A stretch of DNA of 55,486 nt from an uncultured Lachnospiraceae bacterium (GTDB lineage Bacteria > Bacillota > Clostridia > Lachnospirales > Lachnospiraceae), in assembly GCA_945949045.1 (NCBI GenBank), contig CAMFDG010000012.1:1-55486 (forward strand), in the 5' to 3' direction. The translations under genes and the position numbers were made by a program. This document shows, one piece after another, positions 1 to 8,858 of the stretch. The notes under the pieces were generated by a model. That model had not been told where the DNA came from and ran no database searches. It saw only the letters and a program-made list of their open reading frames with translations. Position 1 is the first letter of the stretch. Every line of letters starts with the position of its first letter.

Positions 1-2
1 GT

Positions 3-735
3 GAGTCCGAGAGCACCAGTGTAAGTGAGTCAGAGAGCACGAGTGTAAGTGAATCCGAGAGCACCAGTGTAAGTGAGTCAGAGAGCACGAGTGTAAGTGA
101 GTCCGAAAGCACAAGTGTGAGTGAGTCCGAAAGCACAAGTGTGAGTGAGTCCGAAAGCACAAGCGTGAGTGAGTCCGAGAGCACCAGCGTAAGTGAGTCC
201 GAGAGCACTAGTGTAAGCGAATCCGAGAGTACTAGCGTAAGTGAATCAGAAAGCACGAGCGTAAGTGAATCAGAAAGCACGAGCGTAAGTGAATCCGAGA
301 GCACGAGTGTAAGTGAATCCGAAAGCACAAGTGTGAGTGAATCCGAGAGCACCAGCGTAAGCGAGTCCGAGAGCACCAGTGTAAGTGAGTCCGAGAGCAC
401 CAGTGTAAGTGAGTCAGAGAGCACGAGTGTAAGTGAGTCGGAGAGCACCAGTGTAAGTGAATCAGAGAGCACAAGTGTAAGTGAGTCGGAGAGCACCAGT
501 GTAAGCGAATCCGAGAGTACTAGCGTAAGTGAATCAGAAAGCACGAGCGTAAGTGAATCAGAAAGCACGAGCGTAAGTGAATCCGAGAGCACGAGTGTAA
601 GTGAATCCGAAAGCACAAGTGTGAGTGAATCCGAGAGCACCAGCGTAAGCGAGTCCGAGAGCACGAGTGTAAGTGAATCCGAGAGCACCAGCGAAAGTGA
701 GTCCGAAAGCACCAGTGCAAGTGAGTCAGAAAGCA
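3..735 (+). repeat. 24-bp tandem repeats encoding SESESTSV
   Basis: About 30 copies of a 24-bp unit, each coding for eight residues, with silent changes between units (agc/agt, gag/gaa, gta/gtg). A block of seven units at 211-376 is identical to 499-664, offset by exactly 288 bp (12 units). This shows recent segmental duplication inside the array. The array degenerates after about 735 into 18-, 24- and 30-bp mixed units. Confidence 0.9.
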
Positions 736-1673
736 CGAGCGTAAGCGAATCTGAAAGTGAGAGCACGAGTGAGAGCGGATCCGAGAGCACGAGCGAAACA
801 GAGTCTGAGAGCACCAGTGAGACAGAGTCAGAAAGCACGAGCGTAAGCGAATCTGAAAGTGAGAGCACGAGTGAGAGCGGATCCGAAAGCACCAGTGAAA
901 CAGAGTCCGAAAGCACAAGCGAATCTGAGAGTGAGAGTACCAGCGAGAGCGGATCCGAAAGCACCAGTGAAACAGAGTCTGAAAGCACAAGCGAAACAGA
1001 GTCTGAGAGCACCAGTGAGACAGAGTCAGAAAGCACGAGTGTAAGCGAATCTGAGAGTGAGAGTACCAGCGAGAGCGGATCCGAGAGTACCAGTGAAACA
1101 GAGTCTGAGAGTATCAGTGAAACAGAGTCTGAAAGCACCAGCGAGACAGAGTCCGAGAGTACCAGTGTAAGCGAATCACAGAGCGAGAGTACCAGCGAGA
1201 CAGAGTCTGAGAGTACGAGTGTAAGCGAATCACAGACAGAGAGCGAGAGCACAAGTAATAGCACGAGTGAGTCCACAGTAACCAGCACGAGCGAGTCCAC
1301 AGTGACTAGTACGAGTGAGCCCACAGTGACCAGTACCAGCGAGGTTACCAGTGAAAGCACCAGTGAGTCTACCAGTGAGACGCCACAGACCAGTGAGATT
1401 CCGGATGAGGATGTGCCGACAACGGATATTCCGGATGAGGATGTACCGACTACAGATATTCCGGATGAGGATACACCGACAACGGATATTCCGGATGAGG
1501 ATGTGCCTCTTGCAGTGAAGGAAGATATCCCGGATGAGGATGTGCCGTTGGCAGATAATCCAAAGACAGGAGATACGGCTTCTGTGGGCTGGCTTGGTTC
1601 GATATTTGCGGCGATTGCAGGTCTGTTTGGCTTTGGCAAGGGCAGAGGGAAAAAGAAGGACACTGATAAATAA
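3..1673 (+). CDS. Serine-rich repeat cell-wall adhesin, 3' part (5' end outside window)
   Basis: The reading frame is open from the first bases, so only the C-terminal 556 or so residues are seen; no signal peptide is visible. Most of the protein is an octapeptide repeat of the type SESESTSV, which shifts to [12 protein letters not shown]-like units and then to TSESTVTS-like units. A stalk of five IPDEDVP units follows. The end is a sortase-type signal: NPKTGD, a short hydrophobic stretch ([18 protein letters not shown]) and a basic tail (GRGKKK). This is the architecture of serine-rich repeat glycoproteins such as GspB, PsrP and Srr1. Their Ser/Thr repeats are O-glycosylated in the cytoplasm and exported by the accessory Sec system encoded directly downstream. 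NPKTG replaces the LPXTG of streptococci, so a class-specific sortase is inferred. The ligand-binding region lies upstream of the window. Confidence 0.9.
   Translation, partial: ESESTSVSESESTSVSESESTSVSESESTSVSESESTSVSESESTSVSESESTSVSESESTSVSESESTSVSESESTSVSESESTSVSESESTSVSESESTSVSESESTSVSESESTSVSESESTSVSESESTSVSESESTSVSESESTSVSESESTSVSESESTSVSESESTSVSESESTSVSESESTSVSESESTSVSESESTSVSESESTSVSESESTSVSESESTSESESESTSASESESTSVSESESESTSESGSESTSETESESTSETESESTSVSESESESTSESGSESTSETESESTSESESESTSESGSESTSETESESTSETESESTSETESESTSVSESESESTSESGSESTSETESESISETESESTSETESESTSVSESQSESTSETESESTSVSESQTESESTSNSTSESTVTSTSESTVTSTSEPTVTSTSEVTSESTSESTSETPQTSEIPDEDVPTTDIPDEDVPTTDIPDEDTPTTDIPDEDVPLAVKEDIPDEDVPLADNPKTGDTASVGWLGSIFAAIAGLFGFGKGRGKKKDTDK
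1398..1556 (+). repeat. 30-bp repeats encoding [10 protein letters not shown]
   Basis: Three perfect-length 30-bp units (1398, 1428, 1458) are followed by two variant units (1488 and 1527). They code for the acidic, proline-containing stalk between the Ser-rich repeats and the NPKTG anchor of the adhesin. Such segments are usually wall-spanning. Confidence 0.85.
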
Positions 1674-1694
1674 AGGAGAATAAGGAATAAGGAG

Positions 1695-1727
1695 AATGGC
1701 TGCTTCGAAAGAAGTGGTCATTCCTTT
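1695..1727 (+). terminator. Stem-loop between adhesin gene and secY2
   Basis: aatggctgcttc (1695-1706) pairs with gaagtggtcatt (1711-1722) over 12 bp, including three G-U pairs, across a GAAA tetraloop. It is followed by cctttatgttt, only a weak U-tract. It may be a partial terminator or an mRNA-stabilising hairpin that sets the ratio of adhesin to export genes. Confidence 0.6.
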
Positions 1728-1747
1728 ATGTTTATAATCAATCATTT

Positions 1748-2971
1748 GTGAATACAACGAATATAGAACATCAGGTTAAAAAAGAGTCTAATATTATTAA
1801 ATATAAATTGCTGTACACAGTTTGCATTTTGCTGATTTATTTGTTGGGCAGGGAGATTCCGCTATATAAAATAGACCTTGTTGCCTACACGGGAAAAATA
1901 ATCAGTGCAGAGGAACTGCTGATGCAGTCTGTTGGGGGTGATACCTACCGGTATTCCCTGTTTGCCCTTGGAATATCCCCGTATATGATCGCCTCAATTT
2001 TGATGCAGGTTTATGTTGCTGTCAAACGGGCTGGTACAAAAGAAAGAATCTCTCCGCGGAAAATGAATATGATGACGATGTTTCTGACTCTGGTTTTGGC
2101 GATGATGCAGGCTTATTTACATTCGCAGGAGCTGATGTATCGGATTCTTGGAGACAATCTGACTTTTGTCAGAGCCGTGGCAATGATTGAAATGGTTACA
2201 GGCGTCATGGTAATTGCATGGCTTTCGGACCGTAATAAACGATATGGACTGGGCGGGCAGACGGTATTGATCTATGTGAATATTATTGACGGAATCATCG
2301 GCACTTTAAGAGGACATAGCTTTAGGGAACTGATGCTTCCGATATTTATTTCTGCAGGACTGATTCTGGTAGTCCTTTTTATGGAAAACACGGAATTTCG
2401 TATTCCTCTGCAGAGAATTTCGATCCACAATATCTATGCGGATAAGAACTATCTTGCTATTAAAATGAATCCGATTGGAATGATGCCGGTGATGTTTTCT
2501 ACAGCTTTCTTTTCGGTACCCCGGCTGCTGACGTATGGAGTTTCCATCCTTTTTCCGGATAATGCGAAAGTGGTCTGGCTGAAGGAAAACATGACCCTGA
2601 CAAAGCCTGTGGGAATTGGAGTATATCTTCTCATTATCTATATTCTCACCATCGGATTCTCCATGATCTTTATTAATCCGAGAGATCTGACAGAGCAGTT
2701 TTTGAAGAGCGGAGATTGTCTTGTGGGAATTCATGCCGGAAAAGAAACCAGGCGTTATCTGTCACGCAAATTAAGAGGCATCAGCTTTATCAGTGCAACG
2801 GTCATGTGTGTTTGCCTCGGCCTGCCGTTGATGCTCCAGTATAAGGGGGATTTGACAGGGAATCTTGTTATGATTCCTTCTACAGTGATGCTTCTTACAG
2901 GTATGTGGAGTACGATTAATCAGGAATATCAGGCTGTCAAAAGCTTTGATTCCTATCATGAATTTATATAA
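1748..2971 (+). CDS. secY2: Accessory Sec translocase channel SecY2
   Basis: A 407-residue polytopic membrane protein with about ten hydrophobic segments and SecY family features. These include the opening segment LLYTVCILLIYLLGREIPL and, after the second helix, a LGISPYMIASILMQ stretch matching the conserved SecY LGIxPYI/ASII region. It is shorter than housekeeping SecY. It is followed within 15 bp by asp1 and lies downstream of the serine-rich adhesin, which is the fixed context of SecY2. It forms the membrane pore for export of glycosylated adhesin together with SecA2 and Asp1-3. The start is a GTG with no clear Shine-Dalgarno nearby, so the true start could be slightly different. The hairpin at 1695-1722 lies just upstream. 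Confidence 0.9.
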   Translation: MNTTNIEHQVKKESNIIKYKLLYTVCILLIYLLGREIPLYKIDLVAYTGKIISAEELLMQSVGGDTYRYSLFALGISPYMIASILMQVYVAVKRAGTKERISPRKMNMMTMFLTLVLAMMQAYLHSQELMYRILGDNLTFVRAVAMIEMVTGVMVIAWLSDRNKRYGLGGQTVLIYVNIIDGIIGTLRGHSFRELMLPIFISAGLILVVLFMENTEFRIPLQRISIHNIYADKNYLAIKMNPIGMMPVMFSTAFFSVPRLLTYGVSILFPDNAKVVWLKENMTLTKPVGIGVYLLIIYILTIGFSMIFINPRDLTEQFLKSGDCLVGIHAGKETRRYLSRKLRGISFISATVMCVCLGLPLMLQYKGDLTGNLVMIPSTVMLLTGMWSTINQEYQAVKSFDSYHEFI

Positions 2972-2985
2972 TATAGGGAGGGCAT

Positions 2986-4575
2986 ATGCTATATTTTATA
3001 CCCGCCTGGTATCAGACGCATAAATGGTGTGAAAATGAACAGGCCTGGCAGAGCAGAAGGATGAACTCTGAGTTTGATGATACGGTAAAACAAATTCAGC
3101 TGTTTCACAGGAGCAACGAATATCCATATCGAATTCTTCTTTTGAGCTATGCGCCAAATTTACGACATTTTCTGCACCGGCAGAGTGTATATCATGCACC
3201 CTGCTGGTCTTGTTTTGATTCTATTCAGGAGATACGGCGGAAAATGGCGGTGCCGGTTTCCATGCATGATCTTGCATGGCCGGAGGGTATCGAATTTCTG
3301 AATACACCATTTGTCGTTGTTGCCATGCTTCACGGAGAACGGTATGCTGTGGTAGAATTTGGGGAAGATGGCAACATGATCTGGATAGAGATGTATAAGG
3401 AAAACCAGGTATGCCGCCGAAATATATATGATGACCGCGGATTTGTCTCATCTACCATCATTTACCGGGATGGAAAACCGGTCTATCAGGATTATCTGAT
3501 GGAGAATGGCAAATGGAAAATACGGGTTTTTGAGAAAGATGGCCACGTGGAGGTCAATCCGGAGTATCCGACGTACTTTCTGGATGTGGCAAACAGAAAA
3601 CTGACAAGCCGCTTTTTGAAACTGAGATACGACAGTATCGAGGAGGTTCTAAAGGAGGTATTCTGCGCTTATATTCAGCATACGGGTGCATCCGATATAT
3701 TCTGCATTGCCATGCACGAACAGCATGCCGCCTTTTTAGAACAAATACTCATGAAACGCAGAACCATTCTCTCCTTCTATATGGACCGGTATGATCCGGC
3801 AAAGCATCCGCAGGCCATGAGAATGATGCTGAAGGCGGACTATATCATTACGGATTCCAAGGAGGAGACAAACCGTTTCCTGGAACTGGACGACAGGCTT
3901 CTCATGAAGATTACAGATATTTCGCCCTACGATACAAGAGTGGACTTTGGAATCAGCCAGCAGCTCAGTGTACAGAATATCCTTGTTCCGGTGGACAATC
4001 TTTCGGATCAGGAATTCAATCGTATTATGGTTATTCTGGGTTTCTATCTTCAGAAAAATTCGAGGGCAAGAGTCTGCCTCCTGACAAGAAATGCCATGTA
4101 TGACAGACCAAGGCGTCTGGTGGAACAGGCCAGAATGTGCATAAGGAGTGCGGGACTGGAGGAGAACTGGGTTTCGGAACGCGTTGATACCGGGCGGACG
4201 GAGAATATAGTGGACAGGGAGGTTCCGGTCCGGATCTATGTGGAGCAGTGTGTGGATGAACTTACGGTCAGCCGGTGTATGAAGGAACAGAGGCTAATTG
4301 TGGATCTGCGGGAGGTTCCGGAGCTGTATATACAAATTACGGCGATTAGTATGGGAATTCCCCAGATCGTGCGCACAGAGACACAGTATGTGGTAAATGG
4401 GGAGAACGGAATTGTTCTTAAGGAACTGGGCCAGTTGTCTGAGGCACTGGAGCATTATTTGAGGGGATTGGAGAATTGGAATCGGGCAATGGTTGCCTGT
4501 TATGAATTGGGACGTAATTTTACGACAGATGTTCTGATTGATAAATGGAAAGAGGTTTTAGGGTTCGTTGGATAA
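2986..4575 (+). CDS. asp1: Accessory Sec system protein Asp1
   Basis: 529 residues, the usual Asp1 length. The N-terminus MLYFIPAWYQ with the later FDDTVKQI is typical of Asp1. The middle (about 130-210) has a run of short beta repeats (RRNIYDDRGFVSS, IIYRDGKPVYQDYL) like the extended beta-sheet domain of the Gtf glycosyltransferases; Asp1 is known to have a GT-B-like fold without clear catalytic activity. It works in a complex with Asp2 and Asp3 that brings the glycosylated preprotein to SecA2. The ATG has a good AGGGAGGG site at 2975-2982. Its 3' end overlaps asp2 by 8 bp, so the two are translationally coupled. Confidence 0.92.
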   Translation: MLYFIPAWYQTHKWCENEQAWQSRRMNSEFDDTVKQIQLFHRSNEYPYRILLLSYAPNLRHFLHRQSVYHAPCWSCFDSIQEIRRKMAVPVSMHDLAWPEGIEFLNTPFVVVAMLHGERYAVVEFGEDGNMIWIEMYKENQVCRRNIYDDRGFVSSTIIYRDGKPVYQDYLMENGKWKIRVFEKDGHVEVNPEYPTYFLDVANRKLTSRFLKLRYDSIEEVLKEVFCAYIQHTGASDIFCIAMHEQHAAFLEQILMKRRTILSFYMDRYDPAKHPQAMRMMLKADYIITDSKEETNRFLELDDRLLMKITDISPYDTRVDFGISQQLSVQNILVPVDNLSDQEFNRIMVILGFYLQKNSRARVCLLTRNAMYDRPRRLVEQARMCIRSAGLEENWVSERVDTGRTENIVDREVPVRIYVEQCVDELTVSRCMKEQRLIVDLREVPELYIQITAISMGIPQIVRTETQYVVNGENGIVLKELGQLSEALEHYLRGLENWNRAMVACYELGRNFTTDVLIDKWKEVLGFVG

Positions 4576-6073
4576 GATTCGTGTGTTGCAGCTGGGAGCA
4601 GAAGATTGGAATAAAGTATATACGGTGCCGAATCATGTGGAGTTAATAAATGTTCCGGTGTTTCATCAACCGCCGAAAGAAACCTTTGATATTGTGTTTC
4701 TGGATCGACAGCCGCTGGAGGAGGAATACGAGGTACTGCATAAGGAGACAAAGGCTCATACGCTGTTCCTGACAGAGAATGCTGTTATGAATCAGCAGCT
4801 GCAGTATTTGTATGACTGTAAATGTGGGAAAAAAATGAATCGGGGGCAGGTGCAGGAATTTCTTCTGAAGGAAGCCAGATTTTATTTTTCCAAGCCCTAT
4901 GGGGAAAAATATTCTTTAAACAATCTATGTGTTGCAGAGAATTTTCACGGAGAGATTACATGGAACGGAAACAGGGAGATGGTATTAAGGGGCAGCTTTG
5001 GAAAACAGATGAAGCAGGCTGCCTACTGGAAAAATAATATTCCGCTTTTTCGGAATCAGGTGATTGATCTGTGGCTGGAATATCAAAAGGATCCGGGGGT
5101 GAGGATTGAATTGCAGCTGGTACAGTTTGCCTCCGGAAGTCTTTCAACCGTGATCAACAGATGGCGCTTTGATGAGACGCAGCTTGAAAATGTGGTACAA
5201 ATTGAGGGGAATAAGGGAGATGGCCCTATTTTTGCATCAATCTGTGCCAGTGGAGAGGGGCAGCTTCGTATCATTGCTCTGCATGACCGGTATTCCAGGG
5301 GAAAACATGGTTATTTTCTGCCGGGGGGAATTCGCATGGTTTCTTCTCAGAGAGAGGAATTATTTGCTTATTTTGATCCGGGTGACCGCAAGCCCCCGTT
5401 AAATGTATACTTTTCCGGATATAAAACGAGAGAGGGTTTTGAAGGGTATTATATGATGAAAAACATGGGATGCCCTTTTCTTCTGATTGCGGAAACACGG
5501 CTTGAGGGCGGATGCTTTTATATGGGCTCAGAGGAATACGAGGCAATGTATGCACAGGTAATCCGGAAATATATGGAGGAGCTGGGCTTTACCGGCGATC
5601 AGGTGATTCTTTTCGGTCTGTCCATGGGGACTACAGGAGCAGCGTATTACAGTTGCAATATTCATCCACATGCGGTGATGTTGGGAAAACCGCTGATGAA
5701 TCTGGGGGATATTGCTGCCAATGAAAAGCTGCTCAGGCCCGGGGGCTTTTCCACATCCTTAGATGTGCTGGAATATCTGGCACCACCGGAGGAAAAGGCA
5801 AAGGTGCAGTACCTCAATCAAAAATTCTGGAAAAAGTTTGATGCTGCTGATTGGAGCAGAACAAAGTTCATTGTTTCTTATATGATCGAGGATGACTATG
5901 ATTCCAATGGGTATCGGGATCTGCTGGATCACCTGCAGTCAGAGGGGGTACAGGTTTATGGAAAGGGAATTCACGGAAGGCATAGTGACAACAGTGGTGC
6001 GATCGTTCAGTGGCTGACACGTCAGTTTCAGAGATTGCTTGAGGAAGATTTTGGCAGAAGGGATTTTGGCTAG
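4568..6073 (+). CDS. asp2: Accessory Sec protein Asp2, GlcNAc O-acetyltransferase type
   Basis: 501 residues with an alpha/beta-hydrolase-like C-terminal half. The nucleophile elbow GLSMG puts Ser at residue 352. An acidic IEDDYD motif (Glu441) and GRHSDN (His472) follow at the spacing of the Ser-Glu-His triad of streptococcal Asp2. Asp2 acetylates GlcNAc on the adhesin and is also needed for export. The start is TTG inside the end of asp1 (overlap 8 bp). The stop is immediately followed by the asp3 ATG. All three catalytic residues are present, so an active enzyme is expected. Confidence 0.92.
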   Translation: MDKIRVLQLGAEDWNKVYTVPNHVELINVPVFHQPPKETFDIVFLDRQPLEEEYEVLHKETKAHTLFLTENAVMNQQLQYLYDCKCGKKMNRGQVQEFLLKEARFYFSKPYGEKYSLNNLCVAENFHGEITWNGNREMVLRGSFGKQMKQAAYWKNNIPLFRNQVIDLWLEYQKDPGVRIELQLVQFASGSLSTVINRWRFDETQLENVVQIEGNKGDGPIFASICASGEGQLRIIALHDRYSRGKHGYFLPGGIRMVSSQREELFAYFDPGDRKPPLNVYFSGYKTREGFEGYYMMKNMGCPFLLIAETRLEGGCFYMGSEEYEAMYAQVIRKYMEELGFTGDQVILFGLSMGTTGAAYYSCNIHPHAVMLGKPLMNLGDIAANEKLLRPGGFSTSLDVLEYLAPPEEKAKVQYLNQKFWKKFDAADWSRTKFIVSYMIEDDYDSNGYRDLLDHLQSEGVQVYGKGIHGRHSDNSGAIVQWLTRQFQRLLEEDFGRRDFG

Positions 6074-6505
6074 ATGGCAGAAAGAAAATGGAAAATACAT
6101 TGGGATGGGTACTGTTCAGAGACTTATCTTTATGGGTCAGAGGTGATTTTTCACAATCGGGATGATGTGGAATTTAAAAATAAACTGATGCCTCCGGGAA
6201 CTGTCATAAACCAGTGGTATTCAAAGACGAATTTCCAGCGGCAGCATATAGAACCGGCCCTTCCTATTATAGACGGAGAGAGCAGATATCATATCAGTAT
6301 TCAGATGGATGTACCTGAGGGGCAGTGCTGTCTGGTGAGACTGATCTTTTATGATCGTTATGGAAATGAGGCAGGAGATCTGTGCATCCGGGAGAAGGAA
6401 AAGGATTTCCGCTGTCCTCTGAAAACGTATCATTATACCATGCAGCTGATCAATGGCGGGGTGACGGAATTTCATTTTCATTCCATTATCATTGAGGAGA
6501 TATAA
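6074..6505 (+). CDS. asp3: Accessory Sec system protein Asp3
   Basis: 143 residues, no membrane segment or signal peptide. The length, the position between asp2 and secA2, and its beta-rich composition fit Asp3, a carbohydrate-binding-module-like subunit that holds the Asp1-Asp2 complex together and binds the Ser-rich substrate. The ATG directly abuts the asp2 stop with no spacer, so translation is probably coupled. Motif evidence by itself is modest because Asp3 is poorly conserved; synteny carries the call. Confidence 0.85.
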   Translation: MAERKWKIHWDGYCSETYLYGSEVIFHNRDDVEFKNKLMPPGTVINQWYSKTNFQRQHIEPALPIIDGESRYHISIQMDVPEGQCCLVRLIFYDRYGNEAGDLCIREKEKDFRCPLKTYHYTMQLINGGVTEFHFHSIIIEEI

Positions 6506-6507
6506 AG

Positions 6508-8847
6508 TTGGCAAAGCAGACCTATAAAATCTATCAATTAAAGAAAATCCTCTCCAGAATCAAGGGACAGAGGGAACAAATGCGCGCTATGACGGATGAA
6601 CAGCTGTCCGGTCTGACCATTCAGTTCAAACAGAGATTAAAGGAGGGGGAAACTTTAGATTCACTGCTTCCGGAGGCCTATGCGGCAATTTGTGAGGCTG
6701 ACGATCGGGTGCTTGGCAAATTCCCCTATGATGTGCAGATTCTTGGAGCGATTGCGCTCCATCAGGGCTATCTTGCAGAAATGAATACCGGAGAGGGAAA
6801 GACACTGGTTGCCACCATGCCTCTGTATCTGAACGCTCTGTCAGGAGAAAGCACGATTCTTTTGACAACAAACGAATATCTGGTGTTGAGAGATGCACAG
6901 GAGATGGGGCAGGTTTACCGGTTTATGGGTTTAAGCATTGCCGCCGGTGTCAGGGAGAGCGGAGCAGAGCCCTTTACCAATCAGGAAAAGAAGAAAATTT
7001 ACGATTCCGATATTGTCTACACTACACACAGTGCTTTGGGGTTTGATTATCTTCTGGACAATCTTGTGAAATCTAAGGAAGACCGTTTTATGAGGAAGCT
7101 TCACTACGTGATTATCGATGAGGCGGACTCCGTTCTTTTGGATGCGGCGCAGACACCTCTTGTCATATCCGGAGCGCCGCGTGTGCAGTCCAATCTATAT
7201 GAGGTGGCGGATTTCTTTGTAAAGACGCTGGAGGCGGACGTGGATTACAAGGTGGAGGAGAAGAAGGTCTGGCTGACAGAACGGGGCATCCGTCTGGCAG
7301 AAGAATTCTTTCAAATCGACAACTTTTATGAAAAAAAATATTTTGAAATCAACAGGCATGTGATTCTGGCTCTCAGAGCTCATACGCTGTTTGAGAAGGA
7401 GAAGGATTACGTGGTTTCCAAGGAAGGAAACCTTGTGCTTCTGGATGGCGGCTCCGGCCGTATGATTCCGGGTGTGAAAATGAGAGGCGGGCAGCATCAG
7501 GCTCTGGAGGAAAAGGAAAAATTAAAGATTTCTATGGAAAACCGCTCGATGGCCTGCATAACCTATCAGAATCTCTTCCTGCTTTTCGATAAAATATCCG
7601 GTATGAGCGGGACCATTTCAGATGCGTCGGAGGAACTGAGAGATGTATACGGGGAGAAGGTGATCGTGATCCCGCCCCATTGTCCGGTAGCCAGAAAGGA
7701 TTTTCCGGATGTGTACTACAGTGACAGAACCCGGCTGTTTCATGATGCAGCGGAGGAAATCCTCAGTATTCACAGGAGCGGACAGCCGGTTTTGATCGTC
7801 GTGTCAACGATTGCGGAGACAGAGATCATGTCCCGGATGCTGATGGAAGAGCATATACCCCACAATGTTTTGAATGCCAATCACGTTTCCTGGGAAGCGG
7901 AGATGATTGCGGAAGCCGGAAAGAAAGGCAGTGTGACAGTTGCAACCGCCATGGCAGGAAGAGGAACCGACATCAAGCTCGGGGAGGGCGTGAAAGAGCT
8001 GGGCGGACTCGCAGTCATCGGAATAGGAAGAATGGAAAATGTAAGACAGGAGCGCCAGGCAAGAGGCAGGGCCGGCAGACAGGGAGATCCCGGCTTCAGC
8101 AGGTTCTACGTTTCTATTTTTGATGATGTGGTGCAGATCAACGGGCCTTCTAACCTGAACAAATATATGGAGGGAAAGAAACATTTAAGCCGGCGAAAAT
8201 GCAGAAAAATCATTAACCATGCGCAGAAAATCAGCGAAGAATTTTCGGTTATGGCAAGGAAGAGTGCGGTGGAATATGATCAGGTGCTGCAAAGGCAGAG
8301 AGATATCATGTACGAGATGAGAGATCATCTGCTGGAAGGTCAGAAGGTGGAAAAAGAAAAGCTTCTGGAAATGGGAAAGAGAAATATCAGAGACTTTTTG
8401 AAGGGAAAAATAAGAGTTTCCCAGGCCGAATTAAACAGATATATTCTTGATAATATTTCTTATCGACTTGACAATGATTGCAAGAGCGTAAACAAAAATG
8501 ATCTGGGAGAGGTGGAGACATACCTGCTTCGGAAAATGGACAGCGCGCTGGAGGAGCAGTGTGCAAGGCTTGCAGATGAAAAGCAGGTGAACGATTTTCT
8601 TCGAAAGTCGGTGCTTACCGCAATTGATGATGCGTGGGTAGAGCAGGTGGATTACCTTCAGCAGCTTCAGTCGGCAGTGTCGGGGCGAAGTACGGCACAG
8701 AGAAACCCGGTGTATGAGTACCAGAAGGAGGCCTTTACCTCCTATACGGATATGGAGAATCTGATTATGAAAAATGCAGTCAGGAATGCGCTTCTTTGCA
8801 GTGTTTGGATCAATCCAAAGGGAGAACTGCAGATGATGCTTCCATAG
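6508..8847 (+). CDS. secA2: Accessory Sec motor ATPase SecA2
   Basis: 779 residues. Walker A NTGEGKT is at 93-99, the DEAD box VIIDEADSV is at about 201-209, and the second RecA-like domain has MAGRGTDIKLGEG and ERQARGRAGRQGDPG. It is shorter than housekeeping SecA and ends at INPKGELQMMLP without the C-terminal zinc-binding and SecB-binding region, which is typical of SecA2. It powers export of the glycosylated adhesin through SecY2. It starts with TTG behind a GAGGAGA site at 6493-6499. The asp4 and asp5 genes that often follow secA2 in streptococci are absent; gtfA comes next after 11 bp. Confidence 0.93.
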   Translation: MAKQTYKIYQLKKILSRIKGQREQMRAMTDEQLSGLTIQFKQRLKEGETLDSLLPEAYAAICEADDRVLGKFPYDVQILGAIALHQGYLAEMNTGEGKTLVATMPLYLNALSGESTILLTTNEYLVLRDAQEMGQVYRFMGLSIAAGVRESGAEPFTNQEKKKIYDSDIVYTTHSALGFDYLLDNLVKSKEDRFMRKLHYVIIDEADSVLLDAAQTPLVISGAPRVQSNLYEVADFFVKTLEADVDYKVEEKKVWLTERGIRLAEEFFQIDNFYEKKYFEINRHVILALRAHTLFEKEKDYVVSKEGNLVLLDGGSGRMIPGVKMRGGQHQALEEKEKLKISMENRSMACITYQNLFLLFDKISGMSGTISDASEELRDVYGEKVIVIPPHCPVARKDFPDVYYSDRTRLFHDAAEEILSIHRSGQPVLIVVSTIAETEIMSRMLMEEHIPHNVLNANHVSWEAEMIAEAGKKGSVTVATAMAGRGTDIKLGEGVKELGGLAVIGIGRMENVRQERQARGRAGRQGDPGFSRFYVSIFDDVVQINGPSNLNKYMEGKKHLSRRKCRKIINHAQKISEEFSVMARKSAVEYDQVLQRQRDIMYEMRDHLLEGQKVEKEKLLEMGKRNIRDFLKGKIRVSQAELNRYILDNISYRLDNDCKSVNKNDLGEVETYLLRKMDSALEEQCARLADEKQVNDFLRKSVLTAIDDAWVEQVDYLQQLQSAVSGRSTAQRNPVYEYQKEAFTSYTDMENLIMKNAVRNALLCSVWINPKGELQMMLP

Positions 8848-8858
8848 GAGGGGTTAGC

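Noticed and set aside
3-735. CRISPR array
   Set aside because: The 24-bp units are directly adjacent, in frame and coding, with no spacers.
232-990. Antisense and alternative-frame ORFs rich in Arg, Cys, His and Ser over the adhesin repeats
   Set aside because: They arise from the low-complexity repeat in other frames and lack ribosome binding sites.
8796-8858. Longer N-terminus for GtfA
   Set aside because: It lies inside secA2, and the ATG at 8859 has a good RBS and the conserved GtfA start.
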